From Chloroflexota bacterium (lineage in GTDB: Bacteria > Chloroflexota > Limnocylindria > Limnocylindrales > CSP1-4): a stretch of DNA of 5,475 nt. The position numbers and the translations under genes were made by a program. Shown piece after piece: positions 1 to 4,589 of this stretch (position 1 is the first letter of the stretch; each line of letters begins with the position of its first letter). The notes below the pieces were generated by a model. The model saw only the letters and a program-made list of their open reading frames with translations, made no database searches and was not told the DNA's origin. The stretch is taken from contig JACCXQ010000022.1 in the NCBI GenBank assembly GCA_013696945.1, forward strand, positions 1-5,475. The letters are read 5' to 3'.

Positions 1-629
1 GGGAACTGGTCGAGGTAGCACTTCCCCTCGGCCGACGCGACCTGGGTCTCGACCCAGCCGCCGCTCGCGTTCGTGGCGTACCAGACCCCCGAATCAGGGC
101 CGCCCAGGAAGTCCGGGAAGACGCGCCGCTGGAACGCGACATGCAGCTTGCCGTCACGGACAACGAGCGAGGGTGCGATGTCGGCCGGCCCAGCCGTCCT
201 CGCGTTGACGACCCAGGCGCCGGTCTTGTTCGCGGCGATGTAGATCTGGCTCGTGCCGTCCTCGCAGGACGGATCCTTCGGGTCGGGGCAGGTCACCCGG
301 GCGAACGCGATGAAGACGTTCCCAGCCGAGTCGAGCCCGATGGACGGGCGGGCGTAGAAGTCGTCGCCGGTCGTCACGCGCTCCTTGTGCCAGCCGTCAC
401 CGAGGTTCGTGGCATAGAAGATGCCCGGCGGTCCTGCCGCGGAGGCCTCGAGGAAGGCGACGTGCGCCGACCCACCGGCGTCGAGGACCATCGACGGGGA
501 GATCGGGCTCAGCGCAGCGACGACCCTGGTCGGTCCGGCCCAGCCCTCCACCGCCGCGACCGGGGCGGCGGTGATGACGGCGACCATCAGGGCAGCTACG
601 ACGGGAAGGGATCTGAGTGTCGTGTCCAT
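1..629 (-). CDS. Secreted beta-propeller-like repeat protein, 3' end beyond the window
   Basis: The minus-strand frame is open from ATG at 629 to the left edge (209 whole codons), so the C-terminus is missing. Residues 1-26 form a signal peptide: a short polar start, a hydrophobic run (VVAALMVAVITAA) and a likely signal peptidase site after PVAA. The mature part has a repeating pattern of about 50-58 residues. PSMVLDAGGSAHVAF (45-59), PSIGLDSAGNVFIAF (95-109) and PSLVVRDGKLHVAF (153-166) alternate with IFYATNLGDGW (70-80), IYIAANKTGAW (129-139) and VWYATNASGGW (182-192). Such repeats are typical of beta-propeller blades of the BNR/sialidase-like type, but no catalytic residues can be assigned, so an enzymatic role is not claimed. 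The start lies 10 bp after the stop of the YdeI-like gene, suggesting co-transcription. The only Shine-Dalgarno-like string (GGGAG) touches the ATG, which is too close, so reinitiation after the upstream stop is plausible. The substrate is unknown. Confidence 0.85.
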   Translation of the reverse strand, partial: MDTTLRSLPVVAALMVAVITAAPVAAVEGWAGPTRVVAALSPISPSMVLDAGGSAHVAFLEASAAGPPGIFYATNLGDGWHKERVTTGDDFYARPSIGLDSAGNVFIAFARVTCPDPKDPSCEDGTSQIYIAANKTGAWVVNARTAGPADIAPSLVVRDGKLHVAFQRRVFPDFLGGPDSGVWYATNASGGWVETQVASAEGKCYLDQF

Positions 630-639
630 CTCCCGCAGC

Positions 640-1212
640 TTACCCTAGGCGCAGCGGACCGACCCGCTCGCCACGCTCGGAATCAGCTATCAAGGTCGCG
701 AGGCGGCGCTCCCGGGTCTCGGGCCGCTTCGCGCTCATCACCCAGTGCGTCGCGGTCCGCCGGTAGTACGGTGCCGTGGACTGGAACCACGTCCATGCCG
801 CCTCGTTCGACCGGAACAGCCGCTCGGATGCCTCGTCGAACGACGCTTCGTCCGTCTCGTACCCGTAGATGCCCGTCCGTGCCTCGTTGCGCGCCTCGAA
901 GGCGCGCACGCCTGCGGCCTGCATCCGCCCCTGCTCGGTCAGCCGATGGACGTTCTCGACATTGACCTTGCTCCACGTGCTTCCTCGCCTCCGCGGCGTG
1001 AAGCGGTTGCAGTACCTCGACGCGTCGATCCCGCGACGGATCCCGTCGATCCACCCGAAGCAGAGTGCCTCATCGACCGCTTGCGCCCACGTCATGCTGG
1101 GCGTGCCGCTCGAGCGGCGATGGAAGCCCACGAAGACCTCTGACTCGGTCGCGTGATGCTCGCTCAGCCACTCCCGGAATCCCTCAGGCGACTCGAAGAA
1201 GATCGGCTCCAC
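640..1212 (-). CDS. YdeI/OmpD-associated family protein
   Basis: A 190-residue protein with the conserved features of the YdeI/OmpD-associated family, often labelled bacteriocin-protection. Seen in order: an N-terminal FESPEGFREWLSEHH segment (6-20), SGTPSMTWAQAVDEALCFGW (35-54) running into IDG (55-57), RFTPRR (70-75), WSKVN (80-84) and a basic C-terminal SAKRPETRERRL (160-171). Length is usual for the family. The biochemical role is not well established; protection against peptide or bacteriocin stress is a family-level association and not shown here. The frame stays open upstream to 1404, but that part is low-complexity and overlaps the divergent PAC2 gene. I therefore chose GTG at 1212, where the family homology begins (VEPIFFESPEGF). 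There is no Shine-Dalgarno; TACGAT ends 6 nt before this GTG, consistent with a leaderless mRNA. It is probably the first gene of a unit with the downstream secreted protein. Confidence 0.9.
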   Translation of the reverse strand: MEPIFFESPEGFREWLSEHHATESEVFVGFHRRSSGTPSMTWAQAVDEALCFGWIDGIRRGIDASRYCNRFTPRRRGSTWSKVNVENVHRLTEQGRMQAAGVRAFEARNEARTGIYGYETDEASFDEASERLFRSNEAAWTWFQSTAPYYRRTATHWVMSAKRPETRERRLATLIADSERGERVGPLRLG

Positions 1213-1218
1213 GGCACG

Positions 1219-1224
1219 ATCGTA
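1219..1224 (-). promoter_or_regulatory. Leaderless -10 element for the YdeI-like gene
   Basis: On the minus strand the sequence is GGGTACGATCGTGCCGTG. TACGAT fits the TAnnnT form of a -10 box and is followed by exactly 6 nt and the GTG start, so transcription would begin at or next to the start codon. No Shine-Dalgarno site is present. No good -35 is seen; a 17-bp spacer would place it on ATGGAG, overlapping the opposing promoter. Inference from spacing only. Confidence 0.55.
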
Positions 1225-1246
1225 CCCGGCCGCGCGGCGACCTCCA

Positions 1247-1252
1247 TATGCT
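1247..1252 (+). promoter_or_regulatory. Leaderless -10 element for the PAC2-family gene
   Basis: TATGCT (TAnnnT) is followed by 6 nt (TGTGCC) and the GTG start at 1259, the same geometry as the divergent gene's promoter. No Shine-Dalgarno precedes the start and no recognisable -35 is present. The two -10 boxes are 22 bp apart and face outward, so polymerase footprints would overlap. Confidence 0.55.
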
Positions 1253-1258
1253 TGTGCC

Positions 1259-2110
1259 GTGAGCCTGATCGATCTGCGCGAACCTGGGGACCTTCTCTCG
1301 CCGCTGGTGGTCGTCGCATTCGACGGTTGGGTGGACGCCGGGTCGGCCGCGACAGGAGCGGCGGCGCAGATCTCGGAGGGCGGCGAGGTCATCGGGACGT
1401 TCATCGCCGATCGCCTCTTCGACTACCGGGCGCGCCGCCCGACCCTGGAGATCGTCGACGGTAAACCGATGGGATTGACCTGGCCGGAGCTCCTCCTGAA
1501 GCGACGGCGCATCCGCGATCGGGACCTGCTCATCGTCGCCGGTCCGGAGCCGGACTACCGTTGGCACGCTTTCGCCGATGAGATGATCGAGCTGGCGCTG
1601 CGGCTCGGCGTCACCGAATGGATCAGCCTCGGCGCGATCCCCGCAGCGGTACCCCACACGCGCCAGGTCCCGGTCCTGGGGACGTCGTCTCGGCCCGGGC
1701 TGCTGCGCGGTGACGTGCAGGCCGGGCCGGCAGGCATCCTGCGAGTGCCGGCGGCGGCAGTGTCCGTGCTCGATCTCGCTGCAACGGGGGTCGGGATCCC
1801 GGCCGTTGGCTACTACGCGCAGGTCCCCCACTACGTGTCCGGCCCTTATCCGGCCGCCGCCATCGAGCTGATCCACGCGGTGAGCCGCCATACCGAGGAG
1901 GAGCCGCCGCTGGGGTCGCTGCCAAAGGAGGCCGGCGCGATGCGCACACGCCTGGACCTTGCCACGGCCTCCGACGACGAGACGCGGTCGTACGTCGCGC
2001 GCCTGGAGCAGATGGTCGACGAGGCTCGACTGCCATCGGGCGACGAGCTGATCTCCGATATCGAACGCTTCCTGCGCGACCGCGACCCGGGACCCGGCCG
2101 CCCGAACTGA
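1259..2110 (+). CDS. PAC2-family protein (proteasome assembly chaperone-like)
   Basis: A 283-residue soluble protein matching the bacterial PAC2 family, named after a eukaryotic proteasome assembly chaperone. Visible conserved blocks are VVVAFDGWVDAGSAATG (17-33), FDYRARRPTLEIVDG (54-68), a GPEPDYRW turn (95-102), GAIPAAVPHTRQVPVLGTSS (125-144) and YYAQVPHYVSGPYPAA (about 185-200). The C-terminal third is helical and charged (RSYVARLEQMVDEA, then SDIERFLRDRD), as in actinobacterial members, and the length is normal. The molecular function of bacterial members is not settled. A link to proteasome assembly is suggested only by the family name, and no proteasome genes are in this window. The GTG start is chosen because homology begins there and a -10 box sits 6 nt upstream, suggesting a leaderless message. 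It is divergent from the YdeI-like gene and separated from the helicase by a leader region, so it is probably monocistronic. Confidence 0.9.
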   Translation: MSLIDLREPGDLLSPLVVVAFDGWVDAGSAATGAAAQISEGGEVIGTFIADRLFDYRARRPTLEIVDGKPMGLTWPELLLKRRRIRDRDLLIVAGPEPDYRWHAFADEMIELALRLGVTEWISLGAIPAAVPHTRQVPVLGTSSRPGLLRGDVQAGPAGILRVPAAAVSVLDLAATGVGIPAVGYYAQVPHYVSGPYPAAAIELIHAVSRHTEEEPPLGSLPKEAGAMRTRLDLATASDDETRSYVARLEQMVDEARLPSGDELISDIERFLRDRDPGPGRPN

Positions 2111-2120
2111 TCGCGCGGAC

Positions 2121-2133
2121 TGCCCGTCGGGCA
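2121..2133 (+). terminator. Small hairpin after the PAC2 gene, weak terminator candidate
   Basis: TGCCCGTCGGGCA is an inverted repeat (TGCCC/GGGCA with a GTC loop) starting 11 bp after the PAC2 stop codon. It has no T-tract, and it overlaps the place where a -35 for the following -10-like box would lie. It may instead be chance in GC-rich DNA or an operator-like site. Confidence 0.25.
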
Positions 2134-2140
2134 TCCGGGT

Positions 2141-2146
2141 TACACT
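2141..2146 (+). promoter_or_regulatory. Candidate -10 box for the helicase gene
   Basis: TACACT matches TAnnnT in an otherwise GC-rich spacer. A start about 7 nt downstream (near 2153) would give the helicase mRNA a leader of about 120 nt, unlike the leaderless neighbours. The -35 position (about 2118-2123) reads GACTGC, a poor match. Support is position and composition only. Confidence 0.35.
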
Positions 2147-2169
2147 GGCGACTCCTCGTGTTCGAGAGG

Positions 2170-2192
2170 GCGCCCCGGTCCGCGCCCCGGTC
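2170..2192 (+). repeat. Tandem pair of GCGCCCCGGTC in the helicase leader
   Basis: GCGCCCCGGTC occurs at 2170-2180 and again at 2182-2192, separated by one base, giving a 12-bp period. It lies in the presumed untranslated leader between the candidate -10 box and the ribosome binding site. It could be a paired protein- or RNA-binding site, or slippage in GC-rich sequence. Confidence 0.6.
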
Positions 2193-2221
2193 TGTTCCGT
2201 TCGACTCGATCCATCGTTCGC

Positions 2222-2260
2222 CCTGACCGGGCCCCGCATCCGCGGGAGGGCCTCGTCAGG
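2222..2260 (+). promoter_or_regulatory. Leader hairpin overlapping the helicase ribosome binding site
   Basis: CCTGAC (2222-2227) is perfectly complementary to GTCAGG (2255-2260). Inside it, GGCCC (2230-2234) pairs with GGGCC (2248-2252), with an adjacent G-U pair and one C-C mismatch. An alternative inner stem, CCCGC (2233-2237) with GCGGG (2242-2246) and an ATCC loop, is mutually exclusive with that middle stem. The only Shine-Dalgarno, AGGAG at 2258-2262, lies 10 nt before the ATG, and its first three bases are inside the outer stem. Folding would therefore hide the ribosome binding site. The pairing is seen directly; a regulatory role is inferred. Confidence 0.5.
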
Positions 2261-2272
2261 AGCTCATCACTC

Positions 2273-3667
2273 ATGTCATTCCACCAGTTCGGGCTGTCGC
2301 CCGACCTGCTCCGCGCTGTCGAGCGCCAGGCCTACACCGTGCCCACGCCCGTGCAGCGCGAGACGATCCCACTCGTGCTCGCCGGCCGTGACGTGCTCGC
2401 CGGCGCACAGACCGGCACGGGCAAGACGGCCGCCTTCGTGCTGCCCATCCTCCAGCGGCTCCACACGACGCGAGGCGTCGGGCACCCAGACGGCCGGCGG
2501 CCCATCCGCGTCCTGGTCCTCGCACCGACGCGCGAGCTGGCGCTCCAGGTCGAGGAGAGCGTGCGCGTGTACGGCGCCGACCGACCGATCCGCTCGACGG
2601 CGATCTACGGAGGTGTCGGCTTCGACCAGCAGGTCCGGCGCCTGCGTCAGGGTCCCGACGTCGTGGTCGCGACGCCCGGGCGGCTCCTGGACCACGTGGG
2701 CCAGCGCACCATCGATCTGTCGCGCATCGAGGTCCTGGTGCTCGACGAGGCCGACCGGATGCTCGACATGGGCTTCATCCGTGACATCCGCCGCATCCTC
2801 GCGCTACTGCCGGTCGAGCGGCAGACGCTCCTCTTCTCGGCGACCTTCTCGAACGAGATCCGTGCGCTGGCATCCGACTTCCTGCGCGACCCCGCACAGG
2901 TGCAGGTGGCGCGCCGCAATACGGCCGCCGAGCTCGTCCGCCAGGTCGTCTTTCCGGTGGACCGTGAGCGCAAGCGCGAGCTGCTCAGCCGGCTCATCCG
3001 GTCGGGTCGGATCGAGCAGGCGCTCGTCTTCACCCGCACGAAGCACGGTGCCAACCGGCTCGCCGAGCAGCTCGGCCGGGACGGGATCCGCGCCACCGCG
3101 ATCCACGGCAACAAGAGCCAGGGCCAACGGGTCAAGGCACTCGAGGACTTCAAACGAGGCCGCGCCGACATCCTGGTGGCCACGGATATCGCGGCGCGCG
3201 GCCTCGATATCGACGCCCTGCCGCACGTCGTCAATTTCGAGCTGCCGATGGTCGCGGAGGACTATGTGCACCGCATCGGGCGGACCGGCCGGGCCGGCAG
3301 CGACGGTGACGCGATCTCGCTCGTGTGCGTCGACGAGCGGCCCCTCCTCGCGGCGATCGAACGACTGCTCGGCCATCCAGTGGCCACGGAGGTCATCGAC
3401 GGCTTCGAGCCCGACCCGAGGGTCCGCCCGGAGCCGATCCGCCGGCGCTCCGACCAGCGTCCGATGCAGCACGCGAACGCCGGACGACCGAACCAGGCAG
3501 GGCGAACGGGCAATGGCGCCCGAGCGGGCGTTCCTGGCCGACCCGACGCGGCTTGGCGACCAGGCCCCGCCGGCCGGTCGTACGGGCACCGCCCGAGCGG
3601 CCCCTTTCGCGCTGGCGCCCCGGATCATCGCCAGCGGACAGCCCCCGCGAGGGTCTCGCGTCCGTAG
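2273..3667 (+). CDS. rhlE: RhlE-like DEAD-box ATP-dependent RNA helicase
   Basis: A 464-residue cytoplasmic RNA helicase with the full set of DEAD-box motifs: conserved F6 and PTPVQ (24-28) of the Q motif, AQTGTGKT Walker A (45-52), PTRELAL (85-91), IYGGVG (111-116), TPGRLLD (134-140), DEAD (158-161), SAT (189-191), LVFTRTK (251-257), TDIAARGLD (304-312) and HRIGRTGR (333-340). The start ([16 protein letters not shown]) and HGNKSQGQR (278-286) are characteristic of the RhlE subgroup, so the symbol is a subfamily assignment. Members unwind short RNA duplexes using ATP and act in RNA decay, ribosome maturation or cold adaptation. Residues from about 380 to the end form a disordered, basic tail rich in R, G, P and A, common in RhlE proteins and likely to bind RNA non-specifically. 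AGGAG lies 10 nt before the ATG and is partly buried in a leader hairpin, so translation may respond to RNA structure. No catalytic motif is missing. Confidence 0.97.
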   Translation: MSFHQFGLSPDLLRAVERQAYTVPTPVQRETIPLVLAGRDVLAGAQTGTGKTAAFVLPILQRLHTTRGVGHPDGRRPIRVLVLAPTRELALQVEESVRVYGADRPIRSTAIYGGVGFDQQVRRLRQGPDVVVATPGRLLDHVGQRTIDLSRIEVLVLDEADRMLDMGFIRDIRRILALLPVERQTLLFSATFSNEIRALASDFLRDPAQVQVARRNTAAELVRQVVFPVDRERKRELLSRLIRSGRIEQALVFTRTKHGANRLAEQLGRDGIRATAIHGNKSQGQRVKALEDFKRGRADILVATDIAARGLDIDALPHVVNFELPMVAEDYVHRIGRTGRAGSDGDAISLVCVDERPLLAAIERLLGHPVATEVIDGFEPDPRVRPEPIRRRSDQRPMQHANAGRPNQAGRTGNGARAGVPGRPDAAWRPGPAGRSYGHRPSGPFRAGAPDHRQRTAPARVSRP

Positions 3668-3691
3668 CGTCCCATGGATGGCGTGGATCCC

Positions 3692-3742
3692 GGGCGGGCA
3701 TGCTTGCCCTTGGTCGCCGGATCCGTGCCGCTATGTCCGCCC
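3692..3742. terminator. Long inverted repeat downstream of the helicase, possible bidirectional terminator
   Basis: GGGCGGGCAT (3692-3701) pairs with ATGTCCGCCC (3733-3742) over 10 bp, with one G-U wobble in the RNA. A smaller competing hairpin, GGGCA/TGCCC with a 4-nt loop, lies at 3696-3709. The repeat starts 25 bp after the helicase stop codon and overlaps the stop of the minus-strand ORF at 3731. That placement suits termination between convergent transcripts. There is no clear T-tract on either side, so it is not a classical intrinsic terminator. Confidence 0.4.
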
Positions 3743-3898
3743 TTGCCCGTCGATCACGACGTGCCGCCAGACACATCGCCACAGGTCCTTGTCGCGACCG
3801 AAGACAAAAATCTCGTGACCAGGGTCCTCATGGCGCCCGGCCCCGCCGCGGGCGCGCTGGAGCGGGAGCCGGGCCTGCCGTCTGACCGGCGGGGTCAT
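3731..3898 (-). CDS. Short minus-strand ORF, possible frame-shifted continuation of the upstream small gene
   Basis: A 55-residue ORF from ATG at 3898 (MTPPVRRQARL...) overlaps the end of the neighbouring small gene in another frame. Its second half (HEIFVFGRDKDLWRCVW, then RHVVIDGQGRT) looks like real protein. In 3741-3831 I count 37 A/T bases, 20 of them in one codon phase against 8 and 9 in the others; this phase is the second codon position of this ORF. A plus-strand ORF over 3674-3997 shares the same second positions, so strand is not fully decided. No Shine-Dalgarno is visible beyond a weak AGCGAG. It may be the C-terminal part of the gene starting at 4115 joined by a +1 shift, an overlapping small gene, or an assembly indel effect. 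I do not recognise the family. Confidence 0.35.
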   Translation of the reverse strand: MTPPVRRQARLPLQRARGGAGRHEDPGHEIFVFGRDKDLWRCVWRHVVIDGQGRT

Positions 3899-4115
3899 CT
3901 CGCTGGTGTCCCACGGCTTCTCTCGCATCGGCCAACGACCGGAACGGGCCAAGCACGAGCTCCAGGCCCAGCTCGTTCGTCCGCTCATCGTCAGTGAGGA
4001 ACCATGCGCCCGCGGCGTCCGACCGGACATGGAGTCGCCCGTCTTCGGTGTGGTACGACCCGGGGGCGTCGCGCACCAGACGGTTCGGGTCGGCTGGCTT
4101 GGCCTTCTTCGCCAT
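3828..4115 (-). CDS. Small protein of unknown function
   Basis: A 95-residue ORF starting at ATG 4115. The first 68 residues look well formed and use G/C-rich third positions: a basic start (MAKKAKPADPNRLVR), SYHTEDGRLHVR, AGAWFLTDDERTNELG and LELVLGPFRSLADAREAV. This reads as a compact alpha/beta domain with no signal peptide or membrane segment, so a cytoplasmic location is likely. I do not recognise a named family and assign no function. From about residue 69 the sequence becomes a Pro/Ala/Arg-rich tail with poorer codon bias. At the same place the A/T periodicity changes to another frame, so the true C-terminus may differ. A TAnnnT box (TACCAT) lies 9 nt before the ATG and no Shine-Dalgarno is evident, suggesting a nearly leaderless message. 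The gene is divergent from the short secreted ORF at 4223. Confidence 0.65.
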   Translation of the reverse strand: MAKKAKPADPNRLVRDAPGSYHTEDGRLHVRSDAAGAWFLTDDERTNELGLELVLGPFRSLADAREAVGHQRDDPAGQTAGPAPAPARPRRGRAP

Positions 4116-4124
4116 CGCCCGGCG

Positions 4125-4130
4125 ATGGTA
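4125..4130 (-). promoter_or_regulatory. Candidate -10 box for the small minus-strand gene
   Basis: On the minus strand GGGTACCATCGCCGGGCG leads directly into the ATG at 4115. TACCAT fits TAnnnT with 9 nt to the start, so the leader would be only a few bases. The context GGTAC(C/G)(A/G)TCG resembles the boxes before the YdeI-like and AlkZ-like genes. Confidence 0.4.
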
Positions 4131-4222
4131 CCCGCCACCGAGGGAGAACCGATCGCGTTGCGCCGACGTACCTCGTCTCGGCGGCCGTCGGCCGGCCCAG
4201 GGATATCACCGGGGGGTGGTCG

Positions 4223-4417
4223 ATGCGCACGCGCTTGTTCGGTCTGCTCATCATCGGCGCGGCCCTGCTGCTGCCAGGGTCGCCGGCAGTGGCGCACACG
4301 CCGCAGTACCGGTTCCGGAGGGGCAGGTCCTCTACGGTCGGCCTTTCCAATAGCACTGAAGGTATGCCCGCCAGATCGGCCGCAGGCGGGGTTCAGGCGG
4401 GCCAAGCAGGCTCATAG
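4223..4417 (+). CDS. Short secreted protein, possibly truncated by a frame break
   Basis: ATG at 4223 is preceded by a G-rich Shine-Dalgarno-like run (GGGGGGTGG, 4211-4219). The ORF encodes 64 residues. Residues 1-24 are a textbook signal peptide: MRTR, then the hydrophobic LFGLLIIGAALLL, then PGSPAVA with a signal peptidase site before HTPQ. The predicted mature part (about 40 residues) is low-complexity, ends in a Gly/Ala/Gln-rich stretch and has poor codon bias. A/T bases favour this frame's second positions up to about 4314. They then favour a different plus frame over 4319-4334, where the peptide PEGQVLYGRPFQ ends at a stop at 4351-4353. This suggests an indel soon after the signal peptide, making this a remnant or an assembly artefact. 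Alternatively it is a genuine tiny secreted peptide. No family is recognised. Confidence 0.4.
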   Translation: MRTRLFGLLIIGAALLLPGSPAVAHTPQYRFRRGRSSTVGLSNSTEGMPARSAAGGVQAGQAGS

Positions 4418-4589
4418 GAGTGTCTTGACCCGTCGATCCGTGGATCGCAGTGGAGATGACCGACGTATCGCGTCCGTCGCGGGACCCATACGCCAGCTGG
4501 GGCATCCTTCCGCCAATGCCACTCGAAACCTGGGTACGTCCGACTCCGCCGCTCCGGCACACAGCCACGGTCACCGGTACGGTCGCCAT
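4418..4589. other. Spacer without a convincing gene, carrying a 14-bp palindrome
   Basis: No frame on either strand here shows clear protein character or codon bias. CGATCC (4434-4439) and GGATCG (4442-4447) form perfect 6-bp arms around GT, immediately preceded by TTGACC (4425-4430), which resembles a -35 box. No matching -10 lies at the right distance, so operator function is speculative. The right end holds the -10 box of the AlkZ-like gene. Confidence 0.4.
4578..4583 (+). promoter_or_regulatory. Leaderless -10 element for the AlkZ-like gene
   Basis: The sequence GGTACGGTCGCCATGTG places TACGGT (TAnnnT) exactly 6 nt before the GTG start at 4590. No Shine-Dalgarno is present. Spacing and context closely match the promoter of the YdeI-like gene. 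Confidence 0.5.

Noticed and set aside
141..965. Plus-strand 274-residue open frame over the secreted protein and YdeI-like genes
   Set aside because: Arg/Gly/Pro-rich shadow translation opposite two recognisable genes; no family features and no start signal.
1213..1404. Upstream extension of the YdeI-like frame to an ATG at 1404
   Set aside because: The added 64 residues are low-complexity, antisense to the well-supported PAC2 start region, and lie upstream of where family homology and the leaderless promoter place the start (1212).
3516..3540. Inverted repeat CGCCCGAGCGGGCG in the helicase C-terminal tail
   Set aside because: Lies inside the coding sequence for the Arg/Gly-rich tail, where such GC-rich palindromes arise easily by chance.
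2388..3818. Plus-strand 476-residue open frame overlapping the helicase
   Set aside because: Longer than the helicase but Ser/Arg-rich and featureless; the helicase motifs are all in the 2273 frame.
3803..3830. T-rich stretch (TTTTTGTCTT on minus) after the 95-residue ORF stop, as an intrinsic terminator
   Set aside because: The preceding inverted repeat is only GACC/GGTC with a 2-nt loop, too small to form a stable stem, and the stretch is coding-like in another frame.
3674..3997. Plus-strand 107-residue ORF starting 7 bp after the helicase
   Set aside because: It shares codon phase with the minus ORF at 3731-3898, so it cannot be excluded outright. It has no Shine-Dalgarno, and past about 3895 it is antisense to the well-supported 4115 gene with lost codon bias.
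4332..4589. Minus-strand ORF ending in PIWRAYLQCYWKGRP, starting next to the AlkZ-like GTG
   Set aside because: Third-position G/C bias is weak by eye, there is no ribosome binding site or recognisable domain, and the end is antisense to the signal-peptide ORF.
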